NCBI RefSeq assembly: GCF_027359395.1
Contig: NZ_CP114778.1
Location: 1,302,001-1,366,000, forward strand
DNA length: 64,000 nucleotides
Source of the DNA: Prochlorococcus marinus str. MIT 1013
Lineage (GTDB): Bacteria; Cyanobacteriota; Cyanobacteriia; PCC-6307; Cyanobiaceae
Direction of reading: 5' to 3'
Shown here piece after piece: positions 28,130 through 36,246 of this stretch. The first letter of the stretch is position 1, and the number at the start of each line of letters is the position of its first letter. The position numbers and the translations under genes were made by a program. A model generated the notes under the pieces. That model was not told where the DNA came from and did no database searches. It saw only the letters and a list, made by a program, of their open reading frames with translations.

Positions 28130-28477
28130 CACGCAGACAGGATCAAGTAAATAGGAACTCGTATTATCAGTAGTGATTTCAACACAAGTAATTAGGTACT
28201 AACCGACCACAGGGACCTTAATCTCTAAAGCATTAAAAAATCTATAAATCTAGTTATTGCAGGCACTCTAAGGATATTTGAAATTGTTAAGTTTGACAAA
28301 ACGATTCAGCTTTTTACCTAATAATTTCCATAAAAAAAGGATACACTAATTTAACTGTCACATAGAATTTATTCAATTCTCACAGTGGTTTTCGAATTTT
28401 TTTGATCTTCGTGTTTTTCTTATTCAATGAGATAAGAATAATTAGTGAAATCAATTCGCCAATCAGAATTATTAATT
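28130..28477. other. non-coding spacer between divergent surface genes
   Basis: About 350 bases between the leader of the large protein gene and the gmd-like gene. It becomes more AT-rich towards the right, with TTTTT and ATAAG tracts near 28390-28440. I see no ORF above 25 codons with a plausible start, no tRNA and no insertion sequence. It must hold the promoter of the gmd-like gene. Confidence 0.5.
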
Positions 28478-29440
28478 ATGAGACCCAAAGCACTTGTCAT
28501 TGGATGCTCGGGACAGGACGGTTCGTATTTATGCAAGCATTTACTTGGTCACGGTGAAAAAGTTATAGGCACATCAAGAAGTAACAATTGTACTTTTAAA
28601 AACCATCTTTTACTTGGAATCAACGACAAGTTTCCCATAAAAGCTATTAATCTTTTTGATTTAGGTGAATTAAAAGAACTTTTGATTAAAGAAAACCCGA
28701 CTCATATATATAATTTTTCAGCCCAATCATCCGTAGGCTATTCTTTTAGTAATCCAATCGAAACGCAAAAAAGCATTTCACTAGTCACTATTAATTTATT
28801 AGAGGCGTGTAGACAAATTTCATATAGTGGAAATATTTTTTTTGCAGGAAGTAGTGAAGTGTACGGTAATACAGAAATGGCTGCCAAAGTCGAATTTCCC
28901 TTCGACCCACAAAATCCTTATGCGATTGCGAAAGTAGAGAGTATGTATCTGATTAAATTATATAGAGAAATATATAACTTACGAGCTGCAACCGGGGTAC
29001 TGTTTCCACATGAATCACCACTAAGAAATGAAAATTTTATAATTCATAAAATCATCGCTGGAGCTGTTGAATGTACAAGAAACAAATCGCATAAAATAAC
29101 TATTGGGAATATCAATATAGAAAGAGATTGGGGCTGGGCTGAAGAATATATAAAAGGAGTACACAAAATGAATAACCTTAAAATTTTTAAAGACCAAATT
29201 ATTTGTACTGGTGAATCGACAAAGTTAGAAGAATTTATTAATATAACTTTCAATAAATTAAACTTAAATTGGAAGGAACACGTTATTGTTGATAAAAGTC
29301 TATTTAGAGGAAAGGATATCAATAAAAGTATTGGTGATCCTTCACAAATGTTTTTAGATAGCAATTGGAAAGCAACTATAAAAATTGATCAGATAATTGA
29401 AAGGCTGCTGGAGAGTAAGATAAATAAGTCTCCATTTTAA
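28478..29440 (+). CDS. GDP-mannose 4,6-dehydratase-like NAD(P)-dependent epimerase/dehydratase
   Basis: A second extended SDR enzyme of 320 residues, diverged from the gmd at 17044. It has VIGCSGQDGSYLCKHLLGHG, SAQSSVGYSF, SSEVYGNTEM with a serine-serine-glutamate catalytic block, and NPYAIAK with Y148 and K152. LFPHESPLRNENFIIHKI corresponds to the Gmd segment [17 protein letters not shown]. The shorter length and altered RxR region suggest either a GDP-mannose dehydratase with different partner enzymes or an enzyme on a related NDP-sugar. I start at ATG 28478; the GTG at 28445 adds eleven residues that lack family features. It converges on the glycosyltransferase gene three bases later. Confidence 0.85.
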   Translation: MRPKALVIGCSGQDGSYLCKHLLGHGEKVIGTSRSNNCTFKNHLLLGINDKFPIKAINLFDLGELKELLIKENPTHIYNFSAQSSVGYSFSNPIETQKSISLVTINLLEACRQISYSGNIFFAGSSEVYGNTEMAAKVEFPFDPQNPYAIAKVESMYLIKLYREIYNLRAATGVLFPHESPLRNENFIIHKIIAGAVECTRNKSHKITIGNINIERDWGWAEEYIKGVHKMNNLKIFKDQIICTGESTKLEEFINITFNKLNLNWKEHVIVDKSLFRGKDINKSIGDPSQMFLDSNWKATIKIDQIIERLLESKINKSPF

Positions 29441-29442
29441 TT

Positions 29443-32400
29443 TTAATTAATTTCCAAGCTCTTAATCATTTTAAATAGTCTTTGACTAACTTTAGAGAAA
29501 CTTCTATTATTAATGAGATCAATTTTTTTTGCCTCTAAAACCTCGGTATAATGCCTAGACATATTTGCAGATTCGATAACGTTCAAAATACCATTAGCTA
29601 TATCTTGAGGTGAAAACCCTTTCAGCCTATGAACCAAATCAGAGACATCATCAAATATTGGTAAAGGTGTTACTAAAACAGGTCTTAAAGTTGAAAGACC
29701 ATATCTAACTGCAGCACTCGAGGATTCATTTGAGAACTGATAAGGGAATATTAAATAATCATTGTGACTTAATAGATCTAATGATTGATTATCCGTCATA
29801 TATTTTGAATTAATTGTAACAAATTCTGATAGATTTAAAGTATTAACTAAATCAATTAATTCATCAAAAGTGCTTTGATAATTTTGATTATAAATCGCAG
29901 AATATATACTTAAATTGATATTTAAACCTTTTTTGATAAGCAAATTTGTAGCTAATATTAATTCTTTGAATCCTTTATTCGGCAGACAAAAGCCATAGGA
30001 TCCAATATTTAAAGTTTTAGAAGTTGAAGAAGATATATCTATTGATTTTATTTTTTTGTACTGATATTTATTACATAAAAGTGGATGAGGAAGTAAGCAT
30101 ACATTATCTATTAAACCAATTTTTTTAAGTCGATTTAAATCGCTTATAGTATGAACAATTAGTCGTTGACATTTGCTAAAAGCATCAAATAATAAAGAAA
30201 GTTTTTTTGAATGATCGTCCTCTGGGTCAATCGTAGAATGAAGAATAATGAATATATTAATATCTCTCTTATAGATTGTATTAATAAATTTAGATAAACA
30301 TTCAAAGTCAAAAAAACCATAATTAAACTGAATAACCAAAGAAGTTATATTAGAAGTAAATACTCTTTGTGCGAGGTCTAAAAGTTTATCCTGATCATCC
30401 CAAGAAGGAAAAACTTTTTCTCCCTTAATCGGAGACAACTCTTCATCATAAGGAGTAAAAAATAAAACTTCATCATTTATAAATTTAAATAAATTCTTAG
30501 AATATGAAGCGATTCCACATTTTGAGTTCCATGTAGTAATACATCCTAACTGGGTTTTATGATTATTAAATACAGAAAGTTCATTGTTAACGAAGTTCAA
30601 ATTATTTTTGGCAACTTCATCCCAGGTGAAATTATTAATTTCCTCTTTTGCTTTAAGAGTTTTCTTTTTTAAGACTTTAGGATTAGCATCATAGACTTGT
30701 CGTAATAAATAGCTTAAGTGATCTACTGAAGGTTCAGCCCAATATGAACTATCTAAATTAAAATGAGATTTAGATGGAACAAAATCATAATCAATTAGCC
30801 AACTATTATCTTCATTACAAAAATCCAGCTGTCCTCCCCAATTAGTTGTTACAACTGGAACTCCTATCCTCATAGCTTCACCAATGGGAAGTCCAAAGCC
30901 TTCTCCTCTACTCGGTGCTACTAGCATGTCTATTTTTAAAAAGAGTGCTTTAATTTCTTGATCAGTTAAATCTTTTTTAATTAATAAAACATGAGGAAAT
31001 AAAGGATTAGAAGAAATTAATTTTTGAATTTGCTGATCTACATTATTATGAGGATTATCGAAAGTTTTAATAATTAAAGTAATATCATCATTAATGGAAA
31101 AAGATTTCTCATATGCCTTAAGTAAGATATCAATACCTTTCCTAGGAAAACAAGAAGATATGTGTAAAATCTTATAATTTTTTACATCTAAAGCATCTAA
31201 ATTATAACCTCTATCTAATTCATTATCTTTTGTACTATCTAAATGATCTAAACCCAAGCCAGTTACTTGAATAGGGATACATACACCATTATCAATGAGT
31301 ATCTTTTTAACCTGTGAAGACATAACTGTTATTCCCTGCAAGTAACTATTAAAATCATCTACCCAATTAGAAGGGAATTCTGATTCTTCCCATCCATAAC
31401 AATGAAGTAAATTAAATTTAGAACTCAGGTCATGAACTCTTGGAGGATAAAGATTGCGGCTCACCACATCGGTAATTAGATTTGAGTTAAGCGAATTTTT
31501 ATACAAAGAATAGATTTCAGTATATTTGCTCAAAAAAGGAAGATTAGGCTCATAGTCACCAGGTCCCTCTGTTATGTGTATTGAAAGATTATCTATTAAT
31601 TTATGCATTGAATTTATAAAACACCTATTTAGAATGGCTAAACTGTATGATGAATCGATAGGACCTTCAATTCTCCAAGATAGATTATTATTTTTAGTTG
31701 ATATTTTCCTGGCTAGGTTATCTAATTCACTAGTATTTTTATCAATAGAAGCTGCTACTTGAAAATGAAATTCTTCATCAGTAATTTTTCTAAATAATTT
31801 AAACTTATTGAGCTTTTGTATTAATAAATTCAACTGTTCGATATTATTTATAGAAATAGTTTTCCAATCTAATAAATGAGATTTTGGTTTACTTGAATCA
31901 ATTATAATTTTACAAGCATTTACCGCAGCCTTTGCTGTACTCTTCCATGAAAACTTTTGACTTTGTTTAATTGAATTTGCTTTGAGAAAATAATTAAAAT
32001 TCTTATCTAACAATGCCCTTGTAATTAAATTGCTAATTTGATCGACATCTTTTGGATCAAACATTGCAGATTCAAGCTCTATAACCTCAGGAATACTTGT
32101 AGTATTTGAACCTATAACAGGTGCCCCGCAACACATAGCCTCTAAGACAGGCAAACCAAATCCTTCATGTAAAGAAGGAAAAACAAACAAAGAACATTTT
32201 CTATAAAGTTCTACCAAATCAAAATCCGTTACATAACCTATATGAACAATCTTATCTGAATCAATATTGAATAATTTTATCCAAGAATTCAGAAGTTCAG
32301 ACTCAGCCTTTAATAATTTACCAACAAGAACTAATTTATATGTACGAAGTTCCATTGGAAGCAAACTATAAGCTTCTAAAAGGCTTTTAACATTTTTTCG

Positions 32401-33099
32401 TGGGTCATTAGCACCAGAATATAAAATAAATGGAGTATAATCACTAACATCAATTAAATTAGAAGTCTCTATCTGAGTAAAAGTATTAAAAGTCTTTTTA
32501 TCACATGCAGATGAAATATTAAATATCTTATTTTGATGATAACGTAAATGTTTCTTTGCTTCTTTTAAAGCTGAATTTGAAATAGCTAATAATCCATCAA
32601 GATTTCTAATCTTTTTAATCTTAGATCTATAATACTTTTCAAAATCTGGATTATTGTTTAAATATAAATCTGGATTGATTAAAGGTATTAAATCATAAAA
32701 TATTGCTACTGTTGGTACATCTAGAATATCATAATCAAAATCAACACAGCAATTGTCAGAAAAGCCTTCAAAATAACTTGTAATTAGAATAATATCAACA
32801 TGGAGACAATTAAATACATATGACCTTAAAAATATAGCAAGTTTAGTTTTTATTTTATCCATCGAAACATAATCATATGGAGCTGGTGAATACCATTGAA
32901 GATAAGTAACATTACCATTATCAATATAATTTTTTAAATCTAATCTAATGTCAAATAGTAAAGAGTTAGCAACTAGAATTATTTCATCTTCTGGATGTTC
33001 TTTGATAATATTTTTAATCACCTCTAAAGAATATCTACCAATGCCCCGTGTCCGACTACCTTCACTTTGAACACCTTGAAGATCTATGGCAATTCTCAT
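29443..33099 (-). CDS. multi-module glycosyltransferase (three GT-B/GT4-like units)
   Basis: A 1218-residue protein with three consecutive GT-B modules. Module 1 (about 1-400) has YSGANDPRKNVKSLLEAY and EGFGLPVLE, an E-x7-E motif at E312 and E320. Module 2 (about 470-830) has LHISSCFPRKGIDILLKAY and EGFGLPIGE with E733 and E741. Module 3 (about 840-1218) keeps NSKCGIASYSKNLFKF, IGSYGFCLPNKGFKELI and GLSTLRPVLVTPLPIFDDV, but its E-x7-E is broken (ESSSAAVRY). Multi-module enzymes of this shape, such as WbdA of E. coli O9a and WsaE, polymerise O-chains with two or more linkages. It overlaps the methyltransferase gene by four bases. Cytosolic, probably membrane-associated through its partner. Confidence 0.88.
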   Translation of the reverse strand: MRIAIDLQGVQSEGSRTRGIGRYSLEVIKNIIKEHPEDEIILVANSLLFDIRLDLKNYIDNGNVTYLQWYSPAPYDYVSMDKIKTKLAIFLRSYVFNCLHVDIILITSYFEGFSDNCCVDFDYDILDVPTVAIFYDLIPLINPDLYLNNNPDFEKYYRSKIKKIRNLDGLLAISNSALKEAKKHLRYHQNKIFNISSACDKKTFNTFTQIETSNLIDVSDYTPFILYSGANDPRKNVKSLLEAYSLLPMELRTYKLVLVGKLLKAESELLNSWIKLFNIDSDKIVHIGYVTDFDLVELYRKCSLFVFPSLHEGFGLPVLEAMCCGAPVIGSNTTSIPEVIELESAMFDPKDVDQISNLITRALLDKNFNYFLKANSIKQSQKFSWKSTAKAAVNACKIIIDSSKPKSHLLDWKTISINNIEQLNLLIQKLNKFKLFRKITDEEFHFQVAASIDKNTSELDNLARKISTKNNNLSWRIEGPIDSSYSLAILNRCFINSMHKLIDNLSIHITEGPGDYEPNLPFLSKYTEIYSLYKNSLNSNLITDVVSRNLYPPRVHDLSSKFNLLHCYGWEESEFPSNWVDDFNSYLQGITVMSSQVKKILIDNGVCIPIQVTGLGLDHLDSTKDNELDRGYNLDALDVKNYKILHISSCFPRKGIDILLKAYEKSFSINDDITLIIKTFDNPHNNVDQQIQKLISSNPLFPHVLLIKKDLTDQEIKALFLKIDMLVAPSRGEGFGLPIGEAMRIGVPVVTTNWGGQLDFCNEDNSWLIDYDFVPSKSHFNLDSSYWAEPSVDHLSYLLRQVYDANPKVLKKKTLKAKEEINNFTWDEVAKNNLNFVNNELSVFNNHKTQLGCITTWNSKCGIASYSKNLFKFINDEVLFFTPYDEELSPIKGEKVFPSWDDQDKLLDLAQRVFTSNITSLVIQFNYGFFDFECLSKFINTIYKRDINIFIILHSTIDPEDDHSKKLSLLFDAFSKCQRLIVHTISDLNRLKKIGLIDNVCLLPHPLLCNKYQYKKIKSIDISSSTSKTLNIGSYGFCLPNKGFKELILATNLLIKKGLNINLSIYSAIYNQNYQSTFDELIDLVNTLNLSEFVTINSKYMTDNQSLDLLSHNDYLIFPYQFSNESSSAAVRYGLSTLRPVLVTPLPIFDDVSDLVHRLKGFSPQDIANGILNVIESANMSRHYTEVLEAKKIDLINNRSFSKVSQRLFKMIKSLEIN

Positions 33100-34364
33100 T
33101 TATTTCTTCCTGATAATTTTTTTTTATATTCCTTAGCCTTCGGTGAACCTTCAAAATGTAATGATAATTTTTGATTAAATCTAGTAAGATTATTATCAAG
33201 TTTTATTATCTTGTTGGCTTTATTAAGAATATGATTAGCATTAATATTTATGGGGTTACCTAATAGCCTATTAAGTATAAAATTTATTATAGATAACACT
33301 ATTTTTGAGGTAAGGAAATTACGTGTAAGTTTATACTTAACTAATATCTTAAAAATCTTATTACATAAAAGAAGCATTAATCTTCTAATTAATTTTAAAA
33401 TAAAAACAATTGGTCTAATGATTAATCTGAAAAAACCAGCTATATAAATAATATATTTTAATCGAGCTTTTAATAATCTAATTTCCTCTTTAGATAAAGT
33501 TACTTCTTCATTTAGGAGATAAATCTTGTCTTCTAACTCTCGTTTCTCAAGTTTTATTTTTTCTTTATAATCCTTCCTGTAAGTCTCGTATTGATTTATT
33601 AAAGTTTCTAACTTAAGATCATAATCTGTAGCAGCTTCAAATGTATTAACACCAATATTTAAGCTTGATTGCCAATTAGTATTATCAGAAAATATGAGAT
33701 CATATTTTTCTTGTTTTTTAGTAGAAATAATGCATAAATCCTGAGCTACTCCATTTAGTATTCTTGTTATTTTTAATGGACTAGCATTTTCTAAAGGTCC
33801 ACCATTTAAATACAAATATTTAGCGTTAGTAAAACCTGCTTTTTCTAAATGAAAGCATATGCCATCTGGGTTGATCGGACTAATATGTGTAGGATCAACA
33901 TAAAAAGTTTTTGATGAAACTATTAAATTATCAATACTTGGAGTCTCCATAATAAGAAATCCATTATCACTCAAAACTCTTTGGCATTCACTAATTAATG
34001 TAATTAAGTTTTCATACTCAAGATGTTCAATCATATGAAATATAGTTATTACAGTAACGGATCCATCTGAGAAATTAGATAATTTTTCAATCGCGTCGCC
34101 CTCTATCACATTCAAACCATTATCTTTACAAAGATTTATCATTGACAAGTCAGATTCTATACCAATGCAATTATTAAATTTTTTACTACATTTCTCAAGC
34201 CACTCTCCTCTTCCACAACCAATATCAAGAAGACTAGCTAATGGATCTTGTTCTAAAATTAAATCAATCAAAGAATCATAAGTAACAAATTTTTTCAAAA
34301 TGTTTTCACGCTCGCCTCTGAATTTATTTTCAAATTCAAGATAATAGTTAGATTCCATGATCAT
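33096..34364 (-). CDS. SAM-dependent methyltransferase with C-terminal coiled coil (WbdD-like)
   Basis: A 422-residue protein. Residues 1-210 are a class I methyltransferase: FENKFRGERENILKKF, LLDIGCGRGEWLE (motif I), the acidic end of strand 2 (CIGIESDLSM), and VTVITIFHMIEHLEYENL. The N-terminal part resembles the methyltransferase of WbdD, which caps polymannan O-chains. Residues about 240-300 are a charged coiled coil and the last 120 residues are basic and hydrophobic, possibly membrane-binding. The kinase domain of WbdD is missing. It is translationally coupled (ATGA overlap) to the multi-module glycosyltransferase, so a role as chain terminator and length gauge is likely. A second ATG two codons later is an alternative start. 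Confidence 0.85.
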   Translation of the reverse strand: MIMESNYYLEFENKFRGERENILKKFVTYDSLIDLILEQDPLASLLDIGCGRGEWLEKCSKKFNNCIGIESDLSMINLCKDNGLNVIEGDAIEKLSNFSDGSVTVITIFHMIEHLEYENLITLISECQRVLSDNGFLIMETPSIDNLIVSSKTFYVDPTHISPINPDGICFHLEKAGFTNAKYLYLNGGPLENASPLKITRILNGVAQDLCIISTKKQEKYDLIFSDNTNWQSSLNIGVNTFEAATDYDLKLETLINQYETYRKDYKEKIKLEKRELEDKIYLLNEEVTLSKEEIRLLKARLKYIIYIAGFFRLIIRPIVFILKLIRRLMLLLCNKIFKILVKYKLTRNFLTSKIVLSIINFILNRLLGNPININANHILNKANKIIKLDNNLTRFNQKLSLHFEGSPKAKEYKKKLSGRNK

Positions 34365-34523
34365 TATATTTAGACATGAGATAAGTTAGTATTTATCAAA
34401 TCAGATTGAAGATCAATAGATAATAAATAGAATGACTTTTGAGTTATAATTATAGCATTCATAGAATCAAAAATTAAATTGATGGCTTACTAATGATTTA
34501 TTCTCTTGTATAGATTTTACAAT

Positions 34524-34985
34524 ATGAAAGATTTTATCCTAGTAAAGCATGCCACAGGTGCACCTGGCTTAAGACTACTTGGATTAGGTCCAATGCTCTT
34601 ACCTCAAAGAGGGGTTATAAAGCTTAAATCCTTTTTAGATAGAAATACCTTATGGGCAAAAAGGCGAAGAAATGATGAAATCAAAAAAATGTTATCAAAT
34701 AGTGTTTGTACTGTAAGTGTTTGGAAAAATAATCAGATTATTGGATTTGGTAGAGCCACAAGCGATGGTATATATAGAGCCGTTTTGTGGGATATAGTTG
34801 TTGAAAAAAAATATCAAAAATATGGGATAGGTAAGTTAATAGTTAATTCAATATTAGAAAATAATTCAATAGTTAAAGTAGAAAAAGTTTATGTAATGAC
34901 AACAAATTGTGAAAGATTCTATTTAAGTATGGGCTTTAAAACTGAAAGAGATCAAACACTTATGATTTTAAAAAAAGGAAGATAG
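34524..34985 (+). CDS. GNAT family N-acetyltransferase
   Basis: A 153-residue acetyltransferase. The GNAT core is VSVWKNNQIIGFGRATSDG, VLWDIVVEKKYQKYGIGKLIVNSIL (the Q/RxxGxG/A acetyl-CoA loop is reduced to KYGIG) and YVMTTNCERFYLSMGFK. A basic N-terminal region (GLGPMLLPQRGVIKL and KRRRND) precedes it. I start at ATG 34524; a TTG at 34506 adds six residues. Its position at the border of the polysaccharide genes suggests a sugar or amino-sugar substrate, but many unrelated GNAT genes sit in such places and the substrate is unknown. Cytosolic. Confidence 0.85.
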   Translation: MKDFILVKHATGAPGLRLLGLGPMLLPQRGVIKLKSFLDRNTLWAKRRRNDEIKKMLSNSVCTVSVWKNNQIIGFGRATSDGIYRAVLWDIVVEKKYQKYGIGKLIVNSILENNSIVKVEKVYVMTTNCERFYLSMGFKTERDQTLMILKKGR

Positions 34986-35142
34986 TTTGATTTTTTTTGT
35001 AACTATATATTGATTTAATTAATCTATAGCTAGATTTGAATATCCTAAAAAAATAATTTTCTAAATAAATTAAATTTAAATTATTTCTTGCTTTTATTTG
35101 AATGAATATAAGTACTGAGATTTTATTTCACTTGTTACATAA

Positions 35143-35214
35143 AGCGGATGAAGAGATTCGAACTCTCGACATTCTCCTTGGCAAGGAGATGCTCTACCAC
35201 TGAGCTACATCCGC
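35143..35214 (-). tRNA. tRNA-Gly (anticodon GCC)
   Basis: Read on the minus strand the acceptor stem is GCGGATG with CATCCGC and a T discriminator. The D arm contains AGCTCAGTGGTAGAGC, the anticodon arm CTCCTTGCCAAGGAG with anticodon GCC, and the T arm contains GTTCGAATC. The length is 72 bases and no CCA is encoded, as usual in cyanobacteria. It reads GGC and GGU codons. Confidence 0.97.
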
Positions 35215-35298
35215 ATAAACATTGTTAGTGTTTAATATATTAAGCATGCCTTAAAAGAGGTGTTGTGGTCAAATAATTCTCTCAATTGACAAGATTAT

Positions 35299-35775
35299 TT
35301 AAGTCACTGCCTTCATTAACGAACCCATTTCAAGGGCTTGCAAAGCATAGTTCCACCCTAGATTGTTCTTAATCCCTGCTCTCTCAAGTGCTTGCTGCAT
35401 AGTATCGGTGGTTAAAACACCAAAAACAATTGGCACCCTAGTTTCTCTTGAAACAGTAGCAATACCTTTGCTCGCCTCTGACACCACCACATCAAAGTGT
35501 GGAGTGTCTCCTCTAATCACTGCTCCCAAAGTAATTAAAACCTCGTATTTACCCGTTCGAGCAAGTTCTTGAGAAATAATTGGTAATTCAAAAGAACCAG
35601 GCACCCATGCAATATCCAATTGCTTGCTTGACTCTGACACATCAATCCCATGCCGAGACAAACAATCTAGACATCCACTTAAGAGCTTATTTGTAATTAG
35701 ATCATTAAATCTAGCTATAACAATAGCCACTCTTAAAGACGATGATTTTTGAAAGGTACCCTCTATTGTCGCCAT
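35299..35775 (-). CDS. ribH: 6,7-dimethyl-8-ribityllumazine synthase
   Basis: Condenses the pyrimidine intermediate with dihydroxybutanone phosphate in the last but one step of riboflavin synthesis, forming icosahedral or pentameric shells. The 158-residue protein has [40 protein letters not shown] with the catalytic H93, and [20 protein letters not shown]. The length is typical. psbZ-like lies upstream on the same strand about 105 bases away. Confidence 0.96.
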   Translation of the reverse strand: MATIEGTFQKSSSLRVAIVIARFNDLITNKLLSGCLDCLSRHGIDVSESSKQLDIAWVPGSFELPIISQELARTGKYEVLITLGAVIRGDTPHFDVVVSEASKGIATVSRETRVPIVFGVLTTDTMQQALERAGIKNNLGWNYALQALEMGSLMKAVT

Positions 35776-35880
35776 TTTTTAAAGGCTTTTACCACCTACT
35801 AACAGTAACCTCTTATGAGTAAAATTAAAACATTCAGTTGAAAATTATTCCATATAAGCAATTCTTCTTAAACGTTTTTC

Positions 35881-36096
35881 TTACACACTCATTTGATGAG
35901 TGATGTATTCGCCAACTAAGGCTTGAAGTAGTACTAAATGAAACCATACTCCCGCAAGGATCTCGATCTTTTTAATGTTGGGATTTCTATTGTCCTCAGG
36001 ATTGGTTTGGGTCATGTAAAAAACAGGAACACCAATTACCAAAAGCAATGATGAGAACAAAAGTGCGTTCGCGACGATTGAATTAATAGCCAGCAT
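35881..36096 (-). CDS. psbZ: PsbZ-like photosystem II membrane protein
   Basis: A 71-residue protein with two predicted helices. Helix 1 (ANALLFSSLLLVIGVPVFY) resembles PsbZ/Ycf9, which has a similar SxxLxxxVPV stretch, and helix 2 (LAGVWFHLVLLQALVGEYI) is in the expected place. PsbZ sits at the edge of the photosystem II core. The protein is about nine residues longer than usual PsbZ, and its loop (QTNPEDNRNPNIKKIE) and C-terminus are unusual. Position next to ribH is, from memory, seen for psbZ in related genomes. I choose the ATG at 36096; the TTG at 36123 is unlikely. Confidence 0.6.
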   Translation of the reverse strand: MLAINSIVANALLFSSLLLVIGVPVFYMTQTNPEDNRNPNIKKIEILAGVWFHLVLLQALVGEYITHQMSV

Positions 36097-36246
36097 AATT
36101 GAAGCTGCAGAAAAATTTCTCAATATTCAATAATTCTCCCATGTAAGTGTTTTTTTGACGTATTCCTCTTCATATTTGTAGCGAGGCTTCACATGCAAAA
36201 AAAGTTAATTCTTCTAAAATGCATTGATTGAATAGTGAGCAATTAA

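Noticed and set aside
27987-28130. Known riboswitch (glutamine, cobalamin, TPP) as explanation of the leader
   Set aside because: None of the conserved core sequences I know for these classes is visible, although the stretch is clearly structured.
28091-28150. Short plus-strand ORF of 19 codons (MKQLPIAVGRLNIHADRIK) in the surface-gene leader
   Set aside because: Too short to judge, no partner gene on that strand nearby, and the sequence is better explained as structured leader of the minus-strand gene.
17000-35000. Mobile element or prophage as carrier of the surface-gene region
   Set aside because: No transposase, integrase, terminal repeats or phage genes are visible. A tRNA-Gly gene lies at the right border (35143-35214), but I saw no duplicated tRNA end at the left side that would mark an attachment site.
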